Source: Rhinolophus ferrumequinum
Taxonomy: Eukaryota > Chordata > Mammalia > Chiroptera > Rhinolophidae
Length of the DNA stretch: 64,000 bases
Direction: 5' to 3'
Assembly: GCF_004115265.2 (NCBI RefSeq)
Contig: NC_046286.1
Coordinates: forward strand, 95,733,699-95,797,698
The notes beneath the pieces were generated by a model. The model worked only from the letters and a program-made list of their open reading frames with translations, was not told the DNA's origin and searched no databases. Every line of letters begins with the position of its first letter. The first letter of the stretch is position 1. Of this stretch, positions 11,173 to 22,305 are shown piece after piece. Made by a program: the position numbers and the translations under genes.

Positions 11173-14100
11173 ATGGAATCCCGAAGGAAGCCCCAGCTCC
11201 TAGTGCACCTGACACTTTTCAGCGTGCTCTTCTCACAAACACTGGCGTGGCCTCTTTTTGAAACACCTTTTCTGAAGTAAGTTCTCTTTCAATTCAGACA
11301 GTGGAAGATTTCATGTTTATCTAACTGAGAATTTCCTTTCTGTTATATAGAACAACTCATTTTTTTAAAATTTGTATTATTTATTTAAATATTTGTTTGA
11401 TACGTTTTGCAAATTTTTCCATACCATGTCAAGAAGATTGTTCTTTTTTATATCTCTTACTAAAATTATATTAACACATAACATTAGAAACCTGAAGGCC
11501 CACAAAATACATTGAATCTGAGTGGCTATTCAAAGATAGAAAGATTCTTTGGAGATGATCAATACAAAGCAATATGTCACACCAAGGTGAATTATGAAGT
11601 AATTTTTTGACAATTAGAGAAAGGAAACAAGTTAATACACAGATCTTGAGAAATGTTTGGGCCAAATGATGCTATACATCAACAAACATACAAAGTACTT
11701 CCAGTTTTCATATTGAATATTAAAAATGCTTCAAAGTTCTATTTTGTATGAAATCTTTCTTCTTGTGGAATTTAACTTTTTGCAAAGCAAAGACATTACA
11801 GAGGACGCTTACTTTGCTTAATGCTCAGATAGGCGTTGACCTGATTATCTCTTATGCTTAGGACACACATCTTGTCAAAGTTATATGGCATCTAATTTAC
11901 AGGATAAACCAAAATTTTACTATTAATACTGTCATAACCATAGAAGCCATTGTCAATTATGCTATCCATATTTTGTAAATGGGTGATACTTCCCAAGAGT
12001 TTGAGTATTTATTTCAAATGTTTGTAAAACCAAAAGTGCTGCCTTCTGAGAAAGAATGTGTTCTACTTCTATTGTCTTTTTCCTAACATACTGAGTGACA
12101 GAATACCATTTGAAGGAGCAAATGAACTTGATCCAGCTTTACTAACACCAGACACTGACATCTTGCCTAATGCATTTGCTGGAAATGACAGGTGAGTTCA
12201 TTTTATTGAGTGTTGTTTTAGAAAATGTATCTCTGAAGTATAAATGTTTTATTTTTGTGTCTCCATGAAGCTATTCCTGCAGCATAACACTGCAGGTTTC
12301 CACGTGTCATGGCTCCCTCCAGCCTGACTTACTGCAGCTCTTGCAGCTGTCCATGGTGTTCATGTGCAGAGGCTGCAACAAGCCAGGATGAGCCCATCAC
12401 TCACTTACATTCTGTTGCACGAAATTCAACGTCAGAAATTATACTAATTCTAGTAAAACTTCAGTGTTTAGGATTCCATGATAGAGGAAGTTCTAAGGCA
12501 AGTGTTTCATATCTATATAAAGAAAAGATGCCTAATAATAAAAACTACTCATTCACAGATCCATTTGTCAAAAGCAGCATTTAACTAGAGACAGAGAAGC
12601 TCTATACTGAAGACAAAAAATAAAAGCTTCCTTCTTAGGACAGAAAAGTTGGTTGATAGGTCCTAAGATACTCTCCAATTTAAAAAATTTTGTTTCCAAA
12701 TATTTCCGGAGAAGAAAAAGCAAAAAGCATAATAGTGTTTCTATTAAAATCAGAATAGTTTTTTTCTTATATGTCCTTACTCATGGCACATGAATAAAGC
12801 ATTAAGATGAATGAATCAATCAATCGATCAAAAAATAGGAACTATTTTTAATATATTTTCCCACCAATATGTCTCAGAGAAGATTTAGTTTGAATGATTC
12901 CATTAGTGAGCATTTATATTGAGGTATCCCTCTAAAAAAGCTAATTTGTTTAATTTTTCAATATTTTGGCTGGAAATATATAAAATATCGACATAAATTA
13001 CAAGAAAATATATTTTACTAGGTTAAAATATCCTTCTGGCCTTAAGCTTGCACAAGAAATATTCATAATAAGCTGATTAGTTTCTTTCTTATTCATTGAG
13101 CCACAACAATATTTTAGAAAGAAATTTCTAAAATAATAGTATTCTTTCTTCCTTGTTTTAGGAATGCCAGACATGCTGAGGAAATTATAACCAGCGAGTA
13201 TAAAAGACTCTTGGGTCAACTTCCTGCCAAAAGACATGTTGAGTCCTTTATTGGAAAACGAGATAGGTAAGAGAATTTATTATTTTTTCAACACATTGTA
13301 ATTATTTAATCAGCAAATTATATTTTTGCTGTTCACAATTTATTTCTTTTGTTCCAAATTGATAACTCCTGATAATATTCAATGTAGTTAAAAATAATTC
13401 ATATTCTCCAGTAAAATATACCAGTCCGATGCATTAGAAAATCAGGCTTTCTTGTAATATAATACTCACTGGTTCAGAAACACCTACTTTACTAAATAGC
13501 AATCATTTGTTAATCTGCAATCAAATTGAACTTTACATGGTAAAAATAAGACATAGTATAAAAGGAAACAAATTTTAGAGTTAACCATAGTACCTGTTTT
13601 TTAACTTCTTGTTCAAACCAAACATTGGAAGATTCTTTCTTTAACTGGACAATAACTGAATATTTACTAAGTACTATTTAGATCAAATAGCTTTTTTAAA
13701 AGCACTTATTTATTAAGAAATTTCCTCTTAATGGCAGAACACAACTTCAAATATTCCCCCATTTATATTATTTTATAAATTATTTGCTCATTTACTACAG
13801 AATGTGATTTAACACAACCCCAGAAAATGCCAAAATGTGTTGGATTATTCCTAGTTTCTCTATTTTTAGGTTTTGATGTATTTTTCTTTTAGTATTTTTG
13901 TGAAAGAAAGTGAGTTGGGTGTTGGAATTCTTTTTTGTCTGACCCAAGATATTTGGAACTTTGTTGTATTTACCATTTCTTGTTAAAACTCTGATTTCTG
14001 TTTCCTCATATTTCATAGCAATGACATCACAGAGATCAGTGGCACAGCCGAACCTCCACTGAATGAACAGATCGACAGAGAATCGCTGGATTTTTTAATT

Positions 14101-14987
14101 GAACATTTCGGTATTAGGTAAAGACGGACAAAACTTGGTAAAATGACAAATTATAAATGACTTTAAAAATACAAACTACGTAATTGAAACTTATCTATCT
14201 CTCTGCCTCACTATCTATCTACACTCTTTGAAGCAGTAATTCTCAACCTTGGCTGCCATTAGACTCCCCTGGAGAATTGTTAAAATACCGATGTCTGGCC
14301 TTACCCAAAACTCATGGCCAGGAAATTAGTGCCTCTAGAAGTATGGCTCTAGACATTGGTATTTTCTAGGGCTCCCCAGCTGATTCTATTGTGCTTCTAG
14401 AGTTAAAAATGGTGAGTGTTGAGGTATGTGGTCTGAATCTGGAAACAGGTTTTATCAAAAGTGCTGATATTTAAAACATGTAAAGCATTTTCAATTAGCA
14501 ATTTGGAATCACATGGAATTCCCTTTATGTGCATATTCAAAACCTGATTTTACTAAATTCTGCCTAGAGTTCTTTTGTCTGTGAGATCCTGTAAAACCTG
14601 TTTCTCTCTGTGGTGACAGATATTGGACAATAACAGGAAGTGGGATGATCTCTCTTTTTATTCCAATTATTTTTGTTTAGATGTTGAGTACTAAGCACAA
14701 TACTGGTTGGATGAGTTCAGACAAGATGACTGTCTTTGACCCAAGATTATGATTTTGTAAGAATAGTTATAGCTACTTAAGGGTTGAAGAATAATTCATA
14801 GATAATAACTAACCTCAAAGATAATTATTTAGCCCCCAGAACACAGATAATAGCATAGGATACACATTATCTCTTTTTTGGATGCTTTCTCATCTAAGAG
14901 CCTTAACATGCACAATGTCCCTTTCTGGTTGACAGGGAGGAGGATGTCACTTCAGAAATGCTGAAAAGGTTCTTTGGAAAAGGCTGA
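11173..14987 (+). CDS. VIP/PHI-precursor paralogue, copy 1 (five coding exons, 151 aa)
   Basis: Coding exons are 11171-11276 (ATG at 11173), 12096-12191, 13162-13266, 14019-14117 and 14936-15003 (stop 14985-14987). All four coding junctions are phase 2 with GT-AG borders, and the exons join in one frame. Residues 1-25 form a signal peptide (MESRRK..., hydrophobic core, cut after SQTLA). The DRIPFEGANE block near residue 36 matches prepro-VIP. Residues 71-97 are a PHI-like peptide beginning HAEEIITSEY and ending SFI, followed by Gly-Lys-Arg for C-terminal amidation; exon 4 has the same 105-bp length as in human. Exon 5 lacks the VIP hormone and its preceding dibasic site. It encodes an acidic and hydrophobic stretch ending LDFLIEHFGIR, then exon 6 adds EEDVTSEMLKRFFGKG. 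The product should be secreted and processed in the regulated pathway. Because VIP itself is nearly invariant in mammals, I read this as a paralogue; identity of the family is sure, function is not. Confidence 0.88.
14234..14406. mobile_element. MER5A-type hAT-Charlie element in intron 5, copy 1
   Basis: It begins CAGTAATTCTCAACCTTGGC, close to the MER5A terminus CAGTGGTTCTCAA. It continues with CATTAGACTCCCCTGGAGAA, AAAATACCGATGTCTGGCC and GCTCCCCAGCTGATTCTATT, all matching MER5A order. Non-coding and old. Confidence 0.8.
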
Positions 14988-15003
14988 TGACAGCTCCCCA
15001 ATG
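14936..15003 (+). other. Exon 6 of VIP-like gene, copy 1, and its donor into the 3'-UTR intron
   Basis: The exon runs from the acceptor after GACAG (14935) to the donor CAATG|GTGGGT. Joining its end to exon 7 gives CCCCAATG-AATTCTTG, which matches the human VIP exon 6-7 join as I recall it. The stop codon lies 16 bases before the donor, as in VIP, where the last intron sits in the 3' UTR. Confidence 0.7.
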
Positions 15004-15753
15004 GTGGGTCTATCTGAGTGTTTTATTTTATTCTTTCCGCAACCATTCAGTTATTTAAGTAGGTAAGAGTCACTTAATAAGATACATCTTAGAGATCTCA
15101 CAATGAGACCGCATCTAAGAAGGATACTTTGATCTGAAGATAACTCCAAGCCAGGAGACAGCTTAAAACAATTTATGCAGGGTAGTGATCACCTAACAGA
15201 GAAAGCTAATAAGGAGTAAACAGTATGGTATCTCCTAGTTTTATCAGTCATATTCCCATCCTTCTGTAAACATATAAAACAGTGGAGTCTGACACACACT
15301 AATGAGAAACACTGGCTTTCTTTGGAGAACCAGCCATGCTGCTTTTGTTAATTCAATGTTTAGTCCCACAATTGACTACTAGCACCTCACTGAAGTACAG
15401 GAAATACGAGCAAATTACAGCATGACTCGTTATTGTGAAAATAGCAAGGCACTCTGGGTCTAATTGTATTCCTGAAGTACAGCAAACTTCTTGCAGCAAA
15501 AGTCCAATTGAGGTTATTTTACCTGTAAAGGGAATGTAAGTACTATGACTCCAATAGCAGTCAGTGTAAAATATATTTTGAAAAGAGAAAGTACAAATAG
15601 GTTTTTTGTTTGTTAACTGATAAACTTGTTATCACAGTTGTTTTTATCTGTACATGGATACAAGACATATTTCTAATCTGAGGTAGTTTAAGGTTGACAT
15701 TAGCCCATAAAAAATATTTATGAAACTTTGCAAGTGCTCAGTCATCACTGTAT

Positions 15754-15940
15754 CAGAGGTTGGCATAATTTTTCTTTAAAGGCTATGCAGTAAATATTTT
15801 TGGTTTTGTGGCCTATATGTTTTCCATTACAGCTGTTCAGCTTTGATGTAATAGCATGAGAGCTACCAAAGATAATATGTAAGATGAAAGAGATTTATTT
15901 ACACATAAAACTTTATTTGTAAAACATGAAGGTAGGCTAG
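15754..15940. mobile_element. hAT-Charlie-type fragment in intron 6 (also 39396-39581, 63069-63255)
   Basis: CAGAGGTTGGCATAATTTTT, AAAGGCTATGCAGTAAATAT and ATAAAACTTTATTTGTAAAA follow the same consensus as the element at 3124-3463, in a shorter form. Confidence 0.6.
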
Positions 15941-16696
15941 ACATCTAGCTATGTCAAAGAGAGTAAACTGGATTAGCTGAGACATAAGACTATTAATGGT
16001 CTTTCTTCAGTTCCTGGAGGAAATATCTAAGGTTTTCATTAGCGTCTTCAAGAGTGGACAGGGTGTCTGGGAAGACACCTGCGCCATTGGTTGCTTCTGT
16101 CCACTGATTACCCCTTCACCTCTAACAGAGATACAAAGTCAGGGGCTCTGGATCTGCCCATTCTTTATTATAAAAGGATATTTCAGAGAAACAAGTCCTG
16201 TTGCTCAAAAAAGCTATGTAATCACACAGCTTCTAGGAAGAATATTTATAAGAAGAAGTCCTCTCCATTAAATTAAGAAATACAATACACACTAAAACAC
16301 AAAGGAGGATAAATCACTCAGGTGTTTTTAGTTGTTTGATCTGATCATTTATGTGATTCCATCCCGCCCGCCGCTTTTTTTTTTTTTTTCATTTCTGTTT
16401 TGAATGCATAGGACTGAATAAATCATTTTGACAGAAAACCTTAAAGCTCAATCATTTGTGAAAATACAAATGGGTCATTATTAATGACTGACCAGCGAGC
16501 CCCTTCATATTGCAGTTCCATTTGTGACAAACAGTCCTTTGGAAGATTCCCTCTTGATCTAACACAATCTCCTCTGATAGGCTGTTGACAGGGCAAAGAG
16601 AAACGGAAGTGTATCAAGTGAGTGGAAAAGGAATGACAGTAATATGCTATAAATAAAAATGTTTTTACACATGTACACCAATTCTTTCTTTTTCAG

Positions 16697-17530
16697 AATT
16701 CTTGAAGAAAAATGATGAGGTGAAGTAATTATGCTTTGATTTCTACATAAAAAATTCAATAAAAGCACTTCAAAATCAAAACTAACTAAAATTCTGTGTT
16801 CTTTAGCTGTGACTTATTTTATTCCAACATAATAACTATTGCTTACATTGCAAATATTATTTCAGAGTTCTTAAATTTACCTTTAACTCATGAAAATTCT
16901 GGAATTCCAGAGCCTGTGTATCTTTTCTAACAAAGATCTATTTAATGATAAGTAAACACCGTGTTAATTCCAATTATACGAGGAGAGGCGTAATGGAAGG
17001 GTAGTAAAAGAGCAACATTGATGTGTTTATTTATTAAGGGTACTTAACTATTCAGAAGAGTGGAACAGATAATCAGTGTCTCCAAATTTGAATGTTAAGC
17101 AGATGGAATGCTGTGTTAAATAAATCTCAAAATGTCTAAGAGAATACCATCAAAATAAAAATTCTTTCTTCAAAAAATATTTTCAAAAAATGTTATGCGT
17201 TCCCACATCAGCAGGAAAACTTTATTTTGAATGGGATTAACAGTCTCTCAAATTTAGATCTCTAATTGCTAAAGACTCTTTTATACTGTAGTGTTTCAAT
17301 GAAGGAAAATGGCCTCTGCTTCTGACATTGGACCTTTTATGATGTGTTAAGTATGTCAAGAAGGTAAACTGAGTAGAGCAGTTGTTTTTCAGTAATATTT
17401 TTTTACATAATCACTCAAAAATGTTACATACCAGCTTCCATCAATGAAGGTACATTTGGAGACACAACTATTTTCCCAAAATGATTCCATGAAATTACAT
17501 ATAGAAAATAAAGACCTTTGATTGTCATTG
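16697..17530 (+). other. 3'-UTR exon 7 of VIP-like gene with poly(A) signals, copy 1
   Basis: The acceptor CTTTTTCAG ends at 16696. The exon shows extended similarity to the human VIP 3' UTR as I recall it, including TTTAATGATAAGTAAA, GATGTGTTTATTTAT, GTTAAGCAGATGGAATGC and GGAGACACAACTATTTT. A proximal AATAAA is at 16758-16763 and the distal signal AATAAA at 17507-17512. There is no coding content. Its presence shows that the whole gene was duplicated as DNA and is not a retrocopy. Confidence 0.8.
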
Positions 17531-17639
17531 CAAACAATTTCTATTGTTTTGATTAATTTAAAGGAAATGGCACTACCTTGTTTTAGCACTAAAGTTGTAT
17601 GCATTAGATAGGTCTTTTTGATATGTAAGGTAGGACTAT

Positions 17640-17960
17640 CTGAATGTTTTATTATGTGTGAGTCCTAAAATAACAGTGACTTAATAAGAGCGAACTTCCT
17701 TACTCACATTAGGCCATACATAAAATGTCAAGGGACAGTATGATGGTTCAGTTCCACGAAGCCCGCAGAAATCTAAACCCCTTCCAGGTCACCTTTAATC
17801 TCCTAGGGCACGGCCCTTCTCCTCATGATCCAAAGTTGCAGCTGGAGATCATATCTGCTTTCTTGCAGATATGGTGGAGGAAGAGGCAGGAGGAAAAAAA
17901 AAAAAGAAGCGAGAAAACAAAAGTATATACTGGTTCGGCTGACATCTTATGCTAACATCT
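17640..17960. repeat. Old interspersed repeat, family not assigned (also 41280-41600)
   Basis: Blocks such as AATAACAGTGACTTAATAAG, CTCATGATCCAAAGTTGCAG and an A-rich end recall a common mammalian repeat. The 76-codon open frame inside shows no recognisable protein. Confidence 0.4.
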
Positions 17961-18549
17961 CCTTGAGGAGAACATACTTTTATGGTGATAGTCATTAGCA
18001 AAAGAAGCTGGGAATGTTTTGTTTAGTTTTTGTTTTATGTGCCCCACCAAAAACTGGAATTTTATTAATATAGAACAAACAAAATTTTATGTGGAGACGT
18101 TTTCTTTTTAAAACTCAGGCTATGGATCTTAAATTCTAATGAAGAAGTCTTAAAGAAATGATAGAGCAAGTGGGAATCAGAAAGATCCCAACCATTAATG
18201 ATGAACCAATATTATCACAAGGCAAAGCATTGCTCGCTTTCCTTTGCTGCAATTAGAAAACATGGCTACATAGTGAGAGTCTACAGCTACAAGTAACTGC
18301 AAAACGGTTTACACAAGTTGAGGTGAAGTAGACTAAATATATCTTTTTTTACATCTGATTTCACATATTGTTAAATAATTAAGTGACTTTTCTACACAAA
18401 GCACTGCACTGAGAATAGAAAGAGGCCAGATATTATTTACACACAAGAAATTTATAAAGATCAAATTGGGCCGCAGTAGTAACACAATTTGATAATAAAT
18501 CTAAAGAATTTCATTTTATTTTATTAACTTAAATGCTTTTCAACTTCTT

Positions 18550-19325
18550 TCCTATACTTTCAAGAACTATGTATTGAATGCCTCTGATGTGCAATGTGAT
18601 TATCTGAGAGTTGGGTTCTGGGCAGAGGGAACAGCAAGTTCCAGCGAGGGAAGGGTCCTGGCGTATCTGGACAGCAAGGAGGGCAGTGCGGCCGGAGCTG
18701 TGTGCACTGGAAAGGGCTGAGCAGGAGATGAGGTGAGAGAAGTCACCAAGGACTAGACCTCGTGGGGCCTCACAGGCTCCGGAAGGACTCAAGGACTGAG
18801 ATGAGGAGATGGTACGGAGTTTGGGACAAGGATGTGGCATTATCTGAAATCTATTTTATAGGGTTGTTCAGGCTGCTACATTGGGAATAGGGTGAAGGGC
18901 TGGAGGGGTGCTAGGGATGGAAACAGGGAGACAAACGCGGAGGCTACTGCCATGAATCAGGTGAAAGACGACAGTGGCTACCAGGGCGCAGACAGCGCAG
19001 GTGGGGAGCAGTGGAGTCTGAATACGTCTTGAGAGTGAGTCACATTATTTGCTGATTGATTGAGGATATGAAAGAGCAAAGTCCAGAATGTTTCCAGGTA
19101 AAACACCTGAGCAACTTGAAGGATGGACAAGATGGGGGGAAGGAGCTTCCAGAACTCCAGTTGAGGAGGCTAGATTTGGGTATTTCAAAGCTGATGCTGA
19201 ATAGAGTTGGAGACACACCTGAGGAGTCCTGAGGAGATGCTGCGCTGAAGACAAGCAGTTGGGAGGCTTCAGTATATAGATGAGATCACCAAGGGACCAA
19301 ACGTAGCTGACAAAGCATCTCAACA
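18550..19325. repeat. Ancient mammalian interspersed repeat (also 42186-42961)
   Basis: It follows a widespread old consensus: GGCAGAGGGAACAGCAAGTT, CAGCAAGGAGGGCAGTGCGG, GGAGATGAGGTGAGAGAAGT, TTCAGGCTGCTACATTGGGA and GAGCAACTTGAAGGATGGAC. It is GC-richer than its surroundings. I do not assign the family. Confidence 0.55.
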
Positions 19326-19334
19326 CGTGATCCC

Positions 19335-19795
19335 TGGGTGGTTCATTTACTCAGCTGCCATAACAAAGGACCACAGAATGGGGGCTTACACATCGGAAGT
19401 TATTTTCTCACAGTTCGGAAGCAGATGTCCAAAATCAGGGTGCTACCCACCCTGACGGCTGTGAAGGACTATCTGGCCTTCCCTGGCTTCTGGTACTTTG
19501 CTGGCAATTCTTGACCTGTGGAAGCATCACCACGCTTTGCCTTAATCTTCACATGTTGCTGTTGTCTGTTTGCGTGTGTGTGTGCATGTATGTACGTGTG
19601 TGTGTCTCCAACTTCCCCTTTTCAGGAGGACACCTGACATGATGGATTAGGACCCATGCTAATCACCATTTCGACTCGGTTACCCCTGTAAAAAAATCAC
19701 CTGTCTCCAAATAAGGCCACATTCTGAGGTACTCAGTTTTAGGACTTCACCAATTGAATTTGGGGTGACACAGTTCAGCCCATCACACTGAGGCT
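19335..19795. mobile_element. Old LTR of mammalian MaLR type (also 42970-43431)
   Basis: It reads GCTGCCATAACAAAGGACCA, TTTTCTCACAGTTCGGAAGC, TCTCCAAATAAGGCCACATT and ends near CAGTTCAGCCCATCACAC, matching a common old mammalian LTR consensus. A TG-rich simple repeat interrupts it at about 19573-19605. Fossil, with no internal genes. Confidence 0.5.
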
Positions 19796-20029
19796 CTCCA
19801 ACTTTAATAGGGTGGGATGTTGAGGGGGAAATGGGGTAAAAAGGAAAGAAAGAAGAAGCCAGTGAGTTAGGAGTAAAATAGGAGAAAAACAGGAAAGTGT
19901 GTAGTTTTGTAAAACAAGTAAGAAAGTCTTCCAAGGAAGAAGGCATCATTAACAATGTTATGCTGCTGCTGTGAAAAATAAGAATTACTAACTGTTTTTT
20001 TAAACAAGTAATATTAATAAGTAACCTAC

Positions 20030-20590
20030 TATGTGCTCAGCACTGTTCTGTGTTATGGTGATACAACAGTGACCAAAACACAGACAATATTCTGCCCACA
20101 TGGAGCTAACAATCTATTGCCTAAAACAGATGAGACAAGAAAGTAGTTAAGGAAAATAATATTGTGTTAGAAAATGATGAGTTCTGAGGAGAAAATTTAA
20201 TGCACACAAAGAACATATTAAGTGTTAAAATTTTTTTTGGAAATGTTGAAATTTAACATGATGTTCCCAGAGTAGGCTTCCAATAAAGTAAATTTTAAAA
20301 AGCAAACAAACAACAACAACAAAAAAAAAAAAACAGAAAGAAATGAGCTGTCTGTATGAGAAAATCATTGTAGACAGAAGGAATTCCAGATGCAGAAGCC
20401 CTGAGCTTGGGACTTACCTATTATAAGGAACGGAGAGGAGACCAATTTGACTGAAGGGAGAATGATTAAGGTACAGTGTAAGAGAGAAAGCCAGAGATGT
20501 TTTAAGGAACCAGGCTGCATATTAAATCATAGGTCATAGCAAAACTTTGGTTTTCATTTTGAATAAGATGGGAAGCCAAGGATAGAACTG
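20030..20590. repeat. Ancient interspersed repeat with internal A-rich tract (also 43665-44224)
   Basis: CTACTATGTGCTCAGCACTG, ACAACAGTGACCAAAACACA and CACATGGAGCTAACAATCTA, then CAGATGCAGAAGCCCTGAGC, belong to a widespread old mammalian repeat. An A-rich tract (about 20305-20335) splits it. The family is not assigned. Confidence 0.5.
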
Positions 20591-20667
20591 GCTCCCTCCC
20601 TGCGCAATCTAAAAAGACACCTGCCTTCAAAACCTTGATCTGCACACAGTGATCTCAGACTTTCTAG

Positions 20668-20762
20668 CTTCTCTTTTTTTTGTTTTCCATTCCATCCTTC
20701 CTTGTTTTTTCCCCTTCCTTTTTTCCTTCCTTCTTTCCTTCCTTCCTTCCTTTCCTTTTCCA
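20668..20762. repeat. TTCC-rich simple repeat (also 44302-44397)
   Basis: A pyrimidine tract of TTCC and CCTT units. The lysine/glycine/arginine-rich frame on the opposite strand is only the translation of this repeat. Confidence 0.9.
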
Positions 20763-20899
20763 TAAATTTTCCAAACAGACCACAGTTAACTGTTGCAGGT
20801 ACTATTATAAATATCGAACATGAGTGAACAACCGAGGATATCTAGGTATTTGAGGAAAACTTGAAGAAGGAAAGGGCCAACTTTAAAAAAATTAATATG

Positions 20900-22290
20900 G
20901 CTGAAAAAGAAATGTCAGAGAATAAAAATAAAATCTTAAAGATAATCTAAACATATTGCATAAATAAAACAAGGCCTTGATTCAAGAACAGTAAAGAAAA
21001 TGCTCTTGGACTGTGAAATTGCCTAAATGAAAATAAAATTTAACAGAAGTGTTGTATGTAAAATCAAGCAAATTGCCTCCAGTTTTAGAGATAAATTATA
21101 AATAAAAACATGAGACACAGATAATCCAAACAAAAAGTCTGACAAAAGAAGTTTTAGAACAAGAAAAAGAAGAACCTCGATGGGAGAACACAATTAAGGA
21201 AATATCAGAAAAGTCATTTCTACCTTCCCTACGTTATACTTATTGTGACATCCGACCACATGCCTATTTCACTCCTCAATAAACGCACATTCTACAGAAT
21301 ATAAACTGTCCCAGAATATCTAATTATTAATAGATCGTTGAATTTCTCAGTTTGAGTCAAGTTATCAAGTAGTCAAACTGACTACATTCTTTTGTGAAAG
21401 TCACAAAACGTTCTGTGATAATTGGTTGCAAAAGCAGCAAATTAACTCTTAAAATGTCTCTAGACATCCTAACCATTTTCATATTTACGGCTTCTGGGGG
21501 TAATAAATTCCACCGCTTAGTTTTCTAACATCTCTGCAAGAATTAAATTGAATGTATGCAATCTAATAAGCAGAGTTGCATATTTCCTTCTGTGTTTATG
21601 TAAATAAAAACTATATATTACCAGATGTTGCCTTAATATTAAACGAACACATACCACACTGTTTCCAGTTTTCAGATACAGAAACTATTTTACAGGATAT
21701 CTCAAAGATAAAGACTAACAATTGTACAATAATATCTGTGAATTCCTGAGACCCTTTGGAGCCACACATTTTATTAGATCTAGACTTTAGAAAAATATAT
21801 TCCAATTATTTATTTGCCTATTCTTGTTTAGGGCTCCATCTCAAACTGTACCCTTTCTGGTTAACAGAGCAGCTGCAATTGTTTGAAAAGACAGAGAGCG
21901 GAAAAGACACATGAAAGGCATCTGCCTTTTCACAATCTTCTGTTGACAGATTTCTCTCCTCCACTATCAGAGAGAAAATATTTCCTTATTCCTTCTCTTT
22001 TGCCTCATGTAATGTAAGTCTCCAGCCAGATGCATCTCCTTTCATACTTCAACTTTTCTCATTTTTACCCCACACAAATGTGCTCTTTCTTTCTGTTTTC
22101 TTGGACACTCGCTTTGGTTTCACAATTTTGCTTCTTTCGCTCTGGCTCTTTTGTTGTTTATAGAGTCTTGGCTCCATGCACCAGGGCATATCTCTTTGCT
22201 CCTTTTCTTACCCACACGTTAACCTCATTTGTTCCAGTGACAGAAAATTCATATACGCATCTGTGTCCTCAGATTTCTTTTTGTCTCTTC
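20900..22290. other. Intergenic DNA, nothing recognised (also 44530-45920)
   Basis: AT-rich sequence without conserved domains or RNA genes that I can see. Short frames look random. Confidence 0.4.
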
Positions 22291-22305
22291 AATTTTCTTC
22301 TATTA

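Noticed and set aside
12309-12584. A 91-codon cysteine-rich-starting frame in intron 3 (also 35954 and 59621)
   Set aside because: It is intronic with no acceptor or donor joining it to the gene, and no recognisable family; copy 3 carries ordinary scattered substitutions there.
13162-14987. Interpretation as the species' own VIP gene or as a retrocopy
   Set aside because: The VIP hormone sequence is missing from exon 5, which argues against the functional VIP gene. Introns, promoter and 3'-UTR intron are present, which rules out a retrocopy.
18529-18840. A 103-codon minus-strand frame (also 42165-42476), and the 93-codon frame at 19045-19326
   Set aside because: Both fall inside an ancient, GC-richer interspersed repeat and have no domain.
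20554-20763. Lysine/arginine/glycine-rich short frame on the minus strand (also 44188-44397)
   Set aside because: It is the translation of the TTCC simple repeat.
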